Numbered from the stretch's first letter, positions 1 to 7,475 are shown. The stretch: 9,603 bases of DNA from an uncultured Ruminococcus sp. (GCA_902783535.1 CACZRJ010000206.1:1-9603), one strand, 5' to 3'. A program made the numbers and translations. Notes: generated by a model not told the origin, from the sequence alone.

Positions 1-1871
1 GTCTCATCTTTGGGCAGCATCTGGCGGATCTCGGTCGCGACCTGGTCCGGCTGGAATCCGCAAGTACGGAAAATGTCTTCGTTGCTCCCGTGCGGCAGGA
101 ACATGTCCTCGACCGCCCGGATGCGGAAGATCTGGCCTTCGGAAAGTCCGCTTTCCGAGAGGGAAGAGAAGAGATGCTCGGCGACGCCGCCTTCCCGCAT
201 GCCTTCCTCCAGGAAGTAAAGAACCGGGATGTCGCGCGTCAGCACGCGGATCTTTTCGGGGTTCAGAGGCTTGATCTTCACGAGCTTGATCACGCGGACG
301 GAGACGCCTTCCTCATAAAGTCTGCCGGCCGCGAGCAGAGCCTTTTCCGTCATCCGCCCGTACGTCAGGATCGCGACTGCCGGCTTTCTGCCGAAATCGA
401 GAATGCGCGGTCCGCCGCAAACGCGGAATGCGGAACGGTTGTATTCGGATTCTTTTCCTTTCGGATAGCGTATGACGGACGGACCGTCGGACGCGAGCGC
501 CTCTTTCAGGCATCCGCGGAGTTCGGAATAGGATTCCGGGGAATAGACGGAAAGACCGGGGATCGCGTTCAGGAAGGAAACGTCGAAAATGCCGTGGTGC
601 GTGACGCCGTCCGGCCCGACGAATCCCGCCCGGTCGAACGCGAAGACGACAGGAAGGCGCTGAATGGCGCAGTCGTGAACGATCTGGTCGTAGCACCGCT
701 GCGCGAACGTCGAATAGACGGCGAACACCGGCCGGAGCCCTTTCGAAGCGAGTCCGCATGCGAATGTGACCGCATGCTCCTCCGCGATGCCGACGTCGAA
801 GAAACGGTCCGGAAAACGTTCTTGGAAGGACAGCAGCCCGGTGCCGTCCGGCATGGCGGCGGTCAGCGCGCAGACGCGATGATCCTCTTCCGCGATCCTG
901 CAGAGTTCTTCTCCGAAGACTTCGGAAAAGCAGTTTGCTCCGGGTTCGGGGGCGGCGACGCCTTTTTCCGGGTCGAACGCGCCGACACCGTGATAGAGGT
1001 CCGGGCGCTCCTCGGCGAACGGATATCCTTTTCCTTTTTTCGTGCAGATGTGGACGACGGAGCATTTTCCGTCGGCTTTCGCCTCGCGAAGAATGGTCTC
1101 CAGCAGCGGTTCGTCGTTTCCGTCGAGCGGACCGTAGTAGGACAGGCCGAGATGCTCGAACAGGTTCTCCCGGACCAACCGGTGCTTCAGCCAGCGCTTG
1201 AATTTCCGGCTGACGCGGACGAGTCCGCCGCCGATCAGCGGGATCTTTCCGAAGAACTGCTTGATCCCGTTCTTCATCCGGTAGTATTTCGCGGAGTTCC
1301 GGAACCGGCTTAGATAGTTGTCCATGGCGCCGACGTTTTTCGCGATGGACATCGTGTTGTCGTTCAGTACGATGATGAGGTTGGAGCACGCGGAGCAGTT
1401 GTTCAGCGCCTCGTACGCCATTCCGCCCGTAAAGGAGCCGTCTCCGATGACGGCGACGGCGAACGCGTCGGAGCCGTTGAGCCGGTTCGCCTGCGCGATC
1501 CCCGCGGCGGCGGAAATGGACGTGGAGCTGTGGCCGCACCCGAACGCGTCGTATTCCGACTCGTCCCGGTTCGGGAAGCCGGAGATCCCGCCGGTCGAGC
1601 GGAGGGTGGAAAAGCGGTCCAGCCGTCCCGTCAGCAGTTTGTGAACGTAGGACTGATGGCCGACGTCGAAGATCAGACTGTCTTCCGGACAGTCGAAAAC
1701 GCGGTGCAGGGCGACCGTCAGTTCGACGACGCCGAGATTGGACGCGAGATGCCCTCCGGTCGCTGATACGGTCCGGATGAGTTCCGCGCGGATCTCGTCC
1801 GTCAGGGCCGGGATCTGCTCCGCCGGGATCGCCTTGACGTCGGCGGGGGAATGAATGTTTTCAAGAAGCAT
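1..1871 (-). CDS. dxs: 1-deoxy-D-xylulose-5-phosphate synthase, C-terminus cut by window edge
   Basis: Thiamine-diphosphate enzyme that condenses pyruvate and glyceraldehyde 3-phosphate to DXP, the entry step of the MEP isoprenoid pathway (also feeds thiamine and pyridoxal synthesis). I translated this frame from ATG at 1871 and it stays open for 623 codons to the edge. Visible motifs: TGGHLASNLG with the conserved His at 41; DVGHQSYVHKLLTGR near 69-83; GHSSTSISA near 113-121; the ThDP/Mg motif GDGSFTGG (143-150) ending in NN at 157-158; NDNTMSI near 170-176; YHG near 293-295; GIAEEHAVTFACG (361-373), where Glu364 matches the catalytic Glu; and DRAGFVGPDGVTHHG (413-427) in the pyrimidine domain. 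A transketolase C-terminal domain follows from about 495. Family members are about 620 residues, so only a few codons are probably missing. The start has a GAGAGG Shine-Dalgarno 5 nt upstream and lies 33 nt after the oapA-like gene, consistent with co-transcription. No frameshift was seen. Confidence 0.97.
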   Translation of the reverse strand, partial: MLLENIHSPADVKAIPAEQIPALTDEIRAELIRTVSATGGHLASNLGVVELTVALHRVFDCPEDSLIFDVGHQSYVHKLLTGRLDRFSTLRSTGGISGFPNRDESEYDAFGCGHSSTSISAAAGIAQANRLNGSDAFAVAVIGDGSFTGGMAYEALNNCSACSNLIIVLNDNTMSIAKNVGAMDNYLSRFRNSAKYYRMKNGIKQFFGKIPLIGGGLVRVSRKFKRWLKHRLVRENLFEHLGLSYYGPLDGNDEPLLETILREAKADGKCSVVHICTKKGKGYPFAEERPDLYHGVGAFDPEKGVAAPEPGANCFSEVFGEELCRIAEEDHRVCALTAAMPDGTGLLSFQERFPDRFFDVGIAEEHAVTFACGLASKGLRPVFAVYSTFAQRCYDQIVHDCAIQRLPVVFAFDRAGFVGPDGVTHHGIFDVSFLNAIPGLSVYSPESYSELRGCLKEALASDGPSVIRYPKGKESEYNRSAFRVCGGPRILDFGRKPAVAILTYGRMTEKALLAAGRLYEEGVSVRVIKLVKIKPLNPEKIRVLTRDIPVLYFLEEGMREGGVAEHLFSSLSESGLSEGQIFRIRAVEDMFLPHGSNEDIFRTCGFQPDQVATEIRQMLPKDE

Positions 1872-1904
1872 GGGAACCTCTCAAATGGTTTTTCTTTTTT
1901 TGCC

Positions 1905-2534
1905 CTATTTGCGGAATCCGCAAAGGACTTTCGCGACTGCGAGGACGATTTTTTCGCTGTTTTCCAGCGCGATGTGCTTTCCGACCGCTTTCAGCCCGAT
2001 GATCAGGGCCGCGATCAGCGAAGTCAGGGAAAGCGTGAGCCAGAAGGCGCCGGCGCCGACGAACAGCTGCGCGGCGATGACAGAGCCGGTCGCGCCGCAG
2101 ACGACGCCGCAGATGTCGCCGATGATGTCGTTGCAGAAGGAACTGACCTTCGGAGAGTTGTTGATCAGCCACACGGCCCTCTTGCCGCTTTTCAGGCGGC
2201 GGGAGGCCATGGAATGGAACGGGGACGCGTCCGCAGTCGCGACCGCCAGCCCGATGACGTCGAAGACGACGCCGAGCAGAATGAAGAATACCAGGATGAC
2301 GAAGGACAGCGCGACGTTCTTCATTTCCGAGATCTCTCCCGTGAGCAGGGAGATGACCGCGGTGATCAGAAAACTGAGCAGGAAGGCGGTCACGACCCAG
2401 CGGACGCGCTCTTTCTTCTTTTTCTGCTGCCTGTCCTTCCTGTGATCGGCGTACGGCTGCCGCCCTGAAGGCGGCTGTTCCGGCAGGGGCGGGTCGCCGT
2501 CCTGCCTGGAAGATCTGTTTTTCGGTTCAGACAT
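1905..2534 (-). CDS. oapA: OapA-like OLE RNA-associated membrane protein
   Basis: A 209-residue integral membrane protein. The first 45 residues are hydrophilic, with prolines at 15-22 and a strongly basic stretch (KKKKER, 38-43). Predicted helices lie near 46-66, 74-98, 137-159 and 162-183. The loop between helices 2 and 3 carries the most family-like sequence: TADASPFHSMASRR (100-113) and KVSSFCNDIIGDICG (129-143), with Asp92, Asp102, Asp136 and Asp140 near or in the membrane. Such proteins are often labelled Mg2+/Co2+ transporter CorB-like in clostridial genomes. The position directly after a large structured RNA and before dxs is that of OapA, which is known to bind OLE RNA and place it at the membrane; the OLE complex is linked to Mg2+ homeostasis and to cold and alcohol stress. 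ATG at 2534 has GAGGA about 7 nt upstream. Identification rests on context plus topology and recalled family sequence; transport activity is unproven. Confidence 0.85.
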   Translation of the reverse strand: MSEPKNRSSRQDGDPPLPEQPPSGRQPYADHRKDRQQKKKKERVRWVVTAFLLSFLITAVISLLTGEISEMKNVALSFVILVFFILLGVVFDVIGLAVATADASPFHSMASRRLKSGKRAVWLINNSPKVSSFCNDIIGDICGVVCGATGSVIAAQLFVGAGAFWLTLSLTSLIAALIIGLKAVGKHIALENSEKIVLAVAKVLCGFRK

Positions 2535-2561
2535 GTGATTTCCTCGATTTGGATGAAAGGT

Positions 2562-3121
2562 GATGGCGGTGCGGGGCGTAAACTTTGCGGCTTACGGTCA
2601 AGCAGGATTTCCCCGAAGAATACTTTCCGTTGCCAGAAAGCGGTTCCCCTTTAAATTCTCCGCCGGGGCATCGCTGTTCCCGGGGCTTGATTGCCTTGAC
2701 AGTCCGCACTGCAATCCGCTCCGCACCTGTATTTCTCAGCCTAGGAGATTTCCTCAATAACCTACGTCCCCGCCTAATCCTTTTTTGCAGCTGCAATTTC
2801 AGGTTTCCGCGAGCGTTGCCATCCGCTGAAGCCACTCAAGGCAGGCTACGCCATCCACAGCGTCGAATTACGCACCGCGTGATGGGTTTAATCTTTAATC
2901 TGTCAGGTGCCCGGTCATTTCCGGCCTCACAGAAGAAAGCCTCCCGGTCAGTTGGGTCCGGTCCCGTATGCCGTTACGGGCGTCCCAAAAAACCATTTCT
3001 CCCAGCATCCACCCCAGACTGGGCGTAAGAAGCAGACACAAGGAGCTTCATCGATTTGCCTTTTCATGCGTTTTTAGGCACATGTTCGGCGGGATTCGGT
3101 TAACTAGGATACTGCGCCATC
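2562..3121 (-). ncRNA. ole: OLE RNA (ornate large extremophilic RNA), bounds approximate
   Basis: This stretch between ispA and the oapA-like gene has no credible CDS but dense RNA structure in the minus sense. Clear stems are: UGCCU/AGGCA (3080-3076 with 3061-3057); CCCAG/CUGGG (3023-3019 with 3005-3001); UUGGG/CCCAA (2988-2984 with 2956-2952) enclosing CCCGUA/UACGGG (2980-2975 with 2968-2963); CCAUC/GAUGG (2885-2881 with 2855-2851) enclosing GCGU/ACGC; GAUUGC/GCAAUC (2716-2711 with 2694-2689) enclosing AGU/ACU; a 7-bp stem with a GCAA tetraloop (2640-2634 with 2629-2623); and CGUAA/UUACG (2596-2592 with 2581-2577). A 7-bp pairing GAUGGCG/CGCCAUC (3121-3115 with 2568-2562) could join the two ends and is used for the bounds; the transcript may extend to the whole 2535-3164 gap. 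OLE RNAs are about 600 nt, occur in Bacillota, bind the membrane protein encoded next to them, and lie among isoprenoid genes. The family is assigned from context, size and structure; no covariance search was possible. No separate promoter was recognised. Confidence 0.87.
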
Positions 3122-3164
3122 CGATAAAAAGTTGGTCGGCAGAATATGAAATGCGTGGATACCG

Positions 3165-4064
3165 TCAGTTCTGCCTTCCGACGATATACCGGCAATACCG
3201 GACGAGCGCGTCTTTCGCCTCCGAAGGGGGAAAGACGTCGATCGCGCGTTCGGCGTCGCCGCACAGTGAAATTGCGTAGGATTCCGCTTCTTTCTCGCCG
3301 AGCAGGGCGGGAAAAGTGCTTTTGCCGGAGGAAACGTCCTTGCCGGGCGTCTTGCCCAGCATTTCCGGCGTGGAATGAAGGTCGAGCAGGTCGTCGGCAA
3401 TCTGGAACGCAAGGCCGGTGAGACGCGCGAATGTCCGCGCGGCTTCCGCGAACTCCGTTTTCCGCCCGCACCCGGCCGCGATGCATCCGAGGAGGCAGGA
3501 CGCTTCGAACAGAGCGCCGGTCTTCTTCGCGACCAGTTCTTCCAGAACGTCTCTGCCGATCTGCTTTTCTTCCGACTGCAGATCGATCTGCTGGCCTCCG
3601 CACATGCCTTTCCATCCGGCCCCGCGGGACAGGACGGTGACGGCCTGCAGATTCTGCTCCGGACTGCATTTCGGATTCTCCGACGCGGTTTTCAGGGAGA
3701 GGATCGCGAGCGCGTCGCCTGCCAGCAGCGCCGTGGATTCGCCGAAAACGATGTGGTTGGACGGCTTGCCGCGCCGGAGACTGTCGTTGTCCATGGACGG
3801 CAGGTCGTCGTGGATGAGCGAGAACGCGTGCATCATTTCGACGGCGGCCGCATAGATCTCGGCGTCTTCGGGACGTCCGCCGCAGGCCTCACAGAAGGTG
3901 AGCGTCAGAAAGGCCCGGAGCCGCTTCCCGCCGTTCAGGAGGGAATAGCGCATCGCGTCGACCAGTTTTCCGGCCTCGCCCCGGTCTTCCGGAAGAAGCT
4001 GCTCCAGAACGGATTCCGTTCGGAGCGCGCAGGACTTCAGCCTGCTTTCAAGCAGACGGTCCAT
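3165..4064 (-). CDS. ispA: Farnesyl diphosphate synthase (polyprenyl synthetase family)
   Basis: Trans-prenyltransferase that adds two isopentenyl diphosphates to dimethylallyl diphosphate, giving C15 farnesyl diphosphate for undecaprenyl and quinone tails; soluble. Its 299 residues match the usual 290-300. NGGKRLR (44-50) is the diphosphate-binding motif. The first aspartate-rich motif is DDLPSMD (86-92), with the two-residue insertion typical of bacterial type II farnesyl synthases, followed by DSLRRGKPSNH. GGQQIDL is at 156-162 and the second aspartate-rich motif DDLLD at 224-228, then GKTPGKD near 237-243. The ATG at 4064 overlaps the xseB stop by one base (TGATG), so translation is probably coupled; an AAGG lies just upstream. 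The gene ends in TGA at 3167-3165, after which the OLE region begins. Product chain length is inferred from the first Asp motif; geranylgeranyl synthase is less likely. Confidence 0.96.
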   Translation of the reverse strand: MDRLLESRLKSCALRTESVLEQLLPEDRGEAGKLVDAMRYSLLNGGKRLRAFLTLTFCEACGGRPEDAEIYAAAVEMMHAFSLIHDDLPSMDNDSLRRGKPSNHIVFGESTALLAGDALAILSLKTASENPKCSPEQNLQAVTVLSRGAGWKGMCGGQQIDLQSEEKQIGRDVLEELVAKKTGALFEASCLLGCIAAGCGRKTEFAEAARTFARLTGLAFQIADDLLDLHSTPEMLGKTPGKDVSSGKSTFPALLGEKEAESYAISLCGDAERAIDVFPPSEAKDALVRYCRYIVGRQN

Positions 4065-4294
4065 CAGCCTTCAAAATCTTCCGTGACGGGGACGCCGTTC
4101 TGCTCTTTCACGAGTTTGACCTTGCTGCTGGCGTCTTCGAGCTTCTTGTTGCAGAAGCGGATCATTTCGTTGCCTTCGTCGTACAGCTTCATCAGGTCGT
4201 CCAGCGGAACGTTGTTGCTTTCCAGCTGACGCACGATCTGGTCCAGACGCGCGAGCGCCGCCTCAAAGGTCATTTCTTTTTTCTGTTCTTCCAC
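4064..4294 (-). CDS. xseB: Exodeoxyribonuclease VII small subunit
   Basis: Small helical subunit of exonuclease VII, which degrades single-stranded DNA with the XseA large subunit. The 76 residues are typical in size, with the signature MTFEAALARLDQIVRQLE (8-25) followed by the LDDLMKLYDEGNEMIRFCNKKL-type heptad region to about residue 52. The start is read as GTG at 4294 because AAAGGA lies about 9 nt upstream; the internal ATG at 4273 (residue 8) has no comparable site but cannot be excluded. With the GTG start the gene overlaps the rluB-like tail by 32 bp, and its stop overlaps the ispA start by one base. XseA is usually encoded directly upstream in clostridia; here it is not in the window, so it must lie elsewhere. 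Confidence 0.94.
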   Translation of the reverse strand: MEEQKKEMTFEAALARLDQIVRQLESNNVPLDDLMKLYDEGNEMIRFCNKKLEDASSKVKLVKEQNGVPVTEDFEG

Positions 4295-5045
4295 GGTTCT
4301 GTTTCCTTTCCTTTGTATTCTGCGGACCGGACGCGCGCTTTTCGAGCGAGCGCTTTTCGGCCGCGGTCAGATCCCGGACGTCACCGGGAGCCATATTTCC
4401 GATGTGGATGTCTCCGATCTGGACGCGCTTGAGCTGCATGACCGACAGTCCGGTCTCTTCGCACATCTTGCGGATCTGTCTGTTTTTTCCTTCCGTAAGG
4501 ACGAAGCGGACGCGGCTGACGCGGTCGCTGCGGTCGATCAGGGAGACGTCGACCGGATTGATCGGCTTTCCTTCCAGTTCCCGCATCGCGCGGAGATGGT
4601 CCAGCTGATTGTTCTCGACGTATCCGCGGAGAAAAGCGACGTAGGTCTTTCTGATCTCTCCGGACGGATGCATGACGCGGTTTGCGAACTCGCCGTCGTC
4701 GGTCATGATCAGAAGCCCTTCGCTGTCCTTGTCCAGCCTTCCGACGGGATAAAGGCGCCCCGCCCGTCCGCTGACCAGGTCCGCGACCGTCTTTCGCCCC
4801 ATTTCGTCGCTCATGGTCGTTACGATGCCTGCCGGCTTGTAGATCAGCAGGTAGGTTTTTCTGCCGGACGGTTTCCTGACCGGCTTGCCGTTGTATGTCA
4901 CGAGATCCTTTTCCGGGTCGATCCGGTCCCCGACGGACGCCTTCGTCCCGTTGATCTGGAATTTTCCGGAAGCAATCTCCTTCTCCGCGGATCTGCGGGA
5001 CATGAGTCCGCAGTCGGAGACGAATTTCTGCAGTTTGATTTCCAT
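4263..5045 (-). CDS. rluB: rRNA pseudouridine synthase, RluB/RsuA family
   Basis: Isomerises a specific uridine in ribosomal RNA to pseudouridine. An S4 RNA-binding domain occupies about residues 2-48 (MEIKLQKFVSDCGLMSRRSA, then GKFQINGT). The catalytic domain follows: LLIYKPAGIVTT near 66-77, GRLDKDSEGLLIMTDDGEF (102-120) with catalytic Asp105, and GKNRQIRKMCE (186-196). The last 25 residues are a charged, low-complexity tail that overlaps xseB. I take ATG at 5045 as start: it comes one base after the stop of the preceding acyltransferase gene (TAATATG) and begins the S4 domain directly; a TTG 12 bases earlier lies inside the upstream gene and adds only four residues. This gives 260 residues, usual for the family. 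The large-subunit RluB role is more likely than RsuA in Bacillota, but the exact target uridine is not readable from sequence. Confidence 0.93.
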   Translation of the reverse strand: MEIKLQKFVSDCGLMSRRSAEKEIASGKFQINGTKASVGDRIDPEKDLVTYNGKPVRKPSGRKTYLLIYKPAGIVTTMSDEMGRKTVADLVSGRAGRLYPVGRLDKDSEGLLIMTDDGEFANRVMHPSGEIRKTYVAFLRGYVENNQLDHLRAMRELEGKPINPVDVSLIDRSDRVSRVRFVLTEGKNRQIRKMCEETGLSVMQLKRVQIGDIHIGNMAPGDVRDLTAAEKRSLEKRASGPQNTKERKQNRGRTEKRNDL

Positions 5046-5046
5046 A

Positions 5047-6429
5047 TTACTTTTCAATATTCCCGATTTCGTTCTGTCCGGCCTGTTCCGGGCGGACGCC
5101 GCCCGGAACCGGATACATCCAGTCGTTCCACGGGAAGTTCTTCCAGGTATTGAAATGCATCCTGTGCATTTCCTCGGTGATGAGCAGCGCCTTTCCGACC
5201 GACGGGCGTTCGGGATAAAACTCGATGAACTGTTCTCCGACGTACAGCGCGAACCGTTCCGTGCTCGTCATGATGACGAGAGAATAGATCGTGTCGTACC
5301 CGAGACGGAATTCCCACGCTTCGCCGTCTTTCGTTCCCCGGTAGCGGATGCCGTCGTGGGTCCAGGTAATCGTTCCCTCGCCGCAGATCTCGGACGTTTT
5401 CTTCTTTTTCAGAAGGCTGTATTCCGGCAGTTTTCCGATTTTGACGTTTTCGGAGAACTCGTAGTCCGGATCCGACCGGATCTCTTCGATGATCTCCGCG
5501 CGTTCCGTTTCCACCCATTTCGAAGGGGAGTCCGGAATGACGCACCCGTCGTTGAGCGGAACGAACGCGTATCCGTCGTCCATGACGGCGCCGTTGCCGC
5601 AGGACCGGCATCGGATCTCGTTCCCGATGCCGTACATGGTCAGGTCCTCTCCGCACTTCGGGCAGCGGAAGCAGATCTCGTGAAGGTGTTCGCAGCTGCG
5701 CCCGTGCATCTTCCAGCGGATGTTCCGCTCCTTCGTCCACGCGAATTCGTCGTGCCGGAATTTCAGGTTGATGTCAGATTCGATCTCCTCCGCGGTCATC
5801 TCATTCAGCTGATCCGGCGTATAAAGCAGCGAAAGCTCGGCTTCCGTACGTCCCTTGCGGATCTCCAGAAAATGCTTCGTGGACGTCAGATACTGGCCGC
5901 GCATCTTCAGGAAATAGACCGGGATGCCGTAATGTTTCAGGAATTTTCCCGTTCCCGGCACGACCGGCTGGTTCGTTCCGTAGATGGAGCTCATGCCTTC
6001 CGGCGCGAACGCGACGACGCCGTTCTGCTTGATGATCGAATGCATCGCGCGCATGCCGCCGAAGTCCTGCGTGAAGACTTTTTTCGGAAGAATCCTGTTC
6101 AGGATGAAGACGAGATAGAGATGGGAGCGGAAGAATTCGCTGTAGCCCGCGACCATATTGTATCTGGTCGGATAGGCGGCCTTCATCGTATACAGGTGAT
6201 CCAGACGGGACAGATGGTTCCAGATGAGGAAGCAGGGACCTTCGCGCTTGTTGATGTCGTCCTTTACGACGATGTGCGGGTTGTATGCCGGAAGAAGGAC
6301 GGTGGATCCGATGACCCGGTAGAGCAGGGTGATGAACCGTCCGGGCGATTTGTATTTTCTTGATGCCAGTTTTTCCTGGTAGGTTTTCTTTTTTCCTTTT
6401 TCGGGAGACGTCGAGAGGTTGTTCGGCAT
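5047..6429 (-). CDS. PlsC-like lysophospholipid acyltransferase with zinc ribbon and C-terminal beta domain
   Basis: A 460-residue protein, about twice the usual PlsC length. The acyltransferase domain is at about 35-230: motif I NHLSRLD (71-77) fits NHx4D, and APEGMSS (142-148) is the glycerol-phosphate-binding motif, with Pro-Glu-Gly kept. A helical linker leads to four cysteines, CPKC (256-259) and CRSC (274-277), a plausible zinc ribbon. A third part (about 345-432) has alternating hydrophobic strands (GTITWTHDGIRYRG, FALYVGEQFIEFYPE) that look like a PH/GRAM-type fold; this is inference. No strong membrane helix is obvious beyond weak hydrophobic patches at 32-48 and 103-114. The start at 6429 has a strong AGGAGG 6 nt upstream, 41 nt after galE. 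It likely acylates a lysophospholipid or similar lipid at the inner membrane face; the substrate is unknown, and it need not be the cell's essential PlsC. Confidence 0.88.
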   Translation of the reverse strand: MPNNLSTSPEKGKKKTYQEKLASRKYKSPGRFITLLYRVIGSTVLLPAYNPHIVVKDDINKREGPCFLIWNHLSRLDHLYTMKAAYPTRYNMVAGYSEFFRSHLYLVFILNRILPKKVFTQDFGGMRAMHSIIKQNGVVAFAPEGMSSIYGTNQPVVPGTGKFLKHYGIPVYFLKMRGQYLTSTKHFLEIRKGRTEAELSLLYTPDQLNEMTAEEIESDINLKFRHDEFAWTKERNIRWKMHGRSCEHLHEICFRCPKCGEDLTMYGIGNEIRCRSCGNGAVMDDGYAFVPLNDGCVIPDSPSKWVETERAEIIEEIRSDPDYEFSENVKIGKLPEYSLLKKKKTSEICGEGTITWTHDGIRYRGTKDGEAWEFRLGYDTIYSLVIMTSTERFALYVGEQFIEFYPERPSVGKALLITEEMHRMHFNTWKNFPWNDWMYPVPGGVRPEQAGQNEIGNIEK

Positions 6430-6470
6430 GGCCGGCCTCCTGGTTCAATGATGATTCGGACGACGGTCCG

Positions 6471-7475
6471 TCAGACGGTCTGATTGTTCTGCTCGAATTT
6501 CCAGGCGGACGCGCACATGTCCTCCAGAGACCTCACGGCCTTCCAGCCGAGTTCTCTTTCCGCCTTGGACGGATCCGACCAGCACTCGGCGGTGTCGCCG
6601 GGACGGCGGGGCGCGATCCGGTAGGGGACCTTGACGCCGGTGGCTTTTTCGAACGCGTGAATGATGTCGAGCACGCTGTATCCTTTGCCGGTCCCGAGAT
6701 TGTAGACGAAGCGTCCGGGCGTTTCGAGGCACTTCATCGCCGCGACGTGGCCTTCGGCCAGGTCGCAGACGTGGATATAGTCGCGGATGCCGGTCCCGTC
6801 GGGCGTCGGATAGTCGTTTCCGAACACGGACAGTTCCTTCAGCACGCCTTTCGCGGCGCGCGTGACGTAAGGCATCAGATTGTTCGGGATCCCGCTGGGA
6901 TTGTCGCCGATCAGTCCGCTCGGATGCGCGCCGATCGGGTTGAAATACCGGAGGAGGACGACGGTCCAGTCCGGCTCGGCCTTCTGCAGGTCGGACAGGA
7001 TATGCTCCAGGAACAGTTTGGTCGAACCGTAGGGATTTGTGCATTCCTGCGTCGGGAAGTCCTCGCGGATCGGGACGCGCTCCGGGACGCCGTAGACGGT
7101 CGCCGAAGAGGAAAAAATGATCTTTTTGCAGCCATGCTTCCGCATGACTTCCAGCAGATGGAGAGTGCCGGTCAAGTTGTTGTGATAATATTCCAGCGGC
7201 TTCTGCACGGATTCCCCGACCGCCTTCAGGCCCGCGAAATGGATGACGGCGTCGATGGAGTTTTCGCTGAAGACGGTCTCCAGCGCGTCCTTGTCGAGCA
7301 TGTCCGCGCGGTAGAATTTCGGGCGGACGCCGGCAATCTTTTCGATCGCGTCCAGCGTGCGGATGTCGGAATTGCAGAGGTTGTCGGCGATGACGACGCC
7401 GTGACCGCGGGAAAGCAGTTCAACGCATGTGTGGGAACCGATGTATCCGGTTCCGCCGGTGACCAGTAGGTTCAT
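6471..7475 (-). CDS. galE: UDP-glucose 4-epimerase
   Basis: NAD-dependent extended SDR enzyme interconverting UDP-glucose and UDP-galactose (possibly also the N-acetyl sugars), for galactose use and cell-surface polysaccharide precursors. The 334 residues match the family. Residues seen: Rossmann motif GGTGYIGSH (7-15), DNLCNSD near 31-37, Asp58 in YRADMLD, HFAGLKAVGES (79-89), NNLTGTLHLLEV (99-110), SSSATVYG (122-129) with Ser124, and Tyr149/Lys153 in NPYGSTK; the Ser124, Tyr149, Lys153 numbering equals that of E. coli GalE. First gene after a consensus promoter; the leader is about 38 nt and has GGAG 11 nt and AAGG 3 nt before ATG 7475. No other Leloir genes are in view, so an envelope-precursor role is at least as likely as galactose catabolism. 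Confidence 0.97.
   Translation of the reverse strand: MNLLVTGGTGYIGSHTCVELLSRGHGVVIADNLCNSDIRTLDAIEKIAGVRPKFYRADMLDKDALETVFSENSIDAVIHFAGLKAVGESVQKPLEYYHNNLTGTLHLLEVMRKHGCKKIIFSSSATVYGVPERVPIREDFPTQECTNPYGSTKLFLEHILSDLQKAEPDWTVVLLRYFNPIGAHPSGLIGDNPSGIPNNLMPYVTRAAKGVLKELSVFGNDYPTPDGTGIRDYIHVCDLAEGHVAAMKCLETPGRFVYNLGTGKGYSVLDIIHAFEKATGVKVPYRIAPRRPGDTAECWSDPSKAERELGWKAVRSLEDMCASAWKFEQNNQTV

Noticed and set aside
90..1313. 407-codon open frame on the plus strand
   Set aside because: It is antisense to dxs, whose minus frame shows all expected motifs; high GC keeps the opposite frame open.
1..1871. Suspected frameshift or break in dxs
   Set aside because: The frame from ATG 1871 reads through to base 1 without a stop and keeps every catalytic motif in order.
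2527..2835. Open frames within the ispA-oapA gap (102 codons minus; 147 codons plus at 2585-3028)
   Set aside because: Compositions do not look protein-like, the minus frame overlaps the oapA start, and the segment is better explained as structured RNA.
2535..3164. tmRNA, RNase P RNA, group II intron or riboswitch as the identity of the gap
   Set aside because: No tmRNA tRNA-like ends, no RNase P conserved core, no domain V-like intron end, and no recognised riboswitch core; size and neighbours fit OLE far better.
3375..4229. 284-codon plus-strand frame
   Set aside because: Antisense to ispA and xseB, both clearly identified.
5046..5057. TTG start giving rluB four extra residues
   Set aside because: It lies within the acyltransferase gene and has no better ribosome site than the ATG at 5045, which begins the S4 domain cleanly.
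4885..6363. 492-codon plus-strand frame
   Set aside because: Antisense to the acyltransferase and rluB genes; Arg/Asp/Val-rich shadow with no recognisable motif and no plausible start site.
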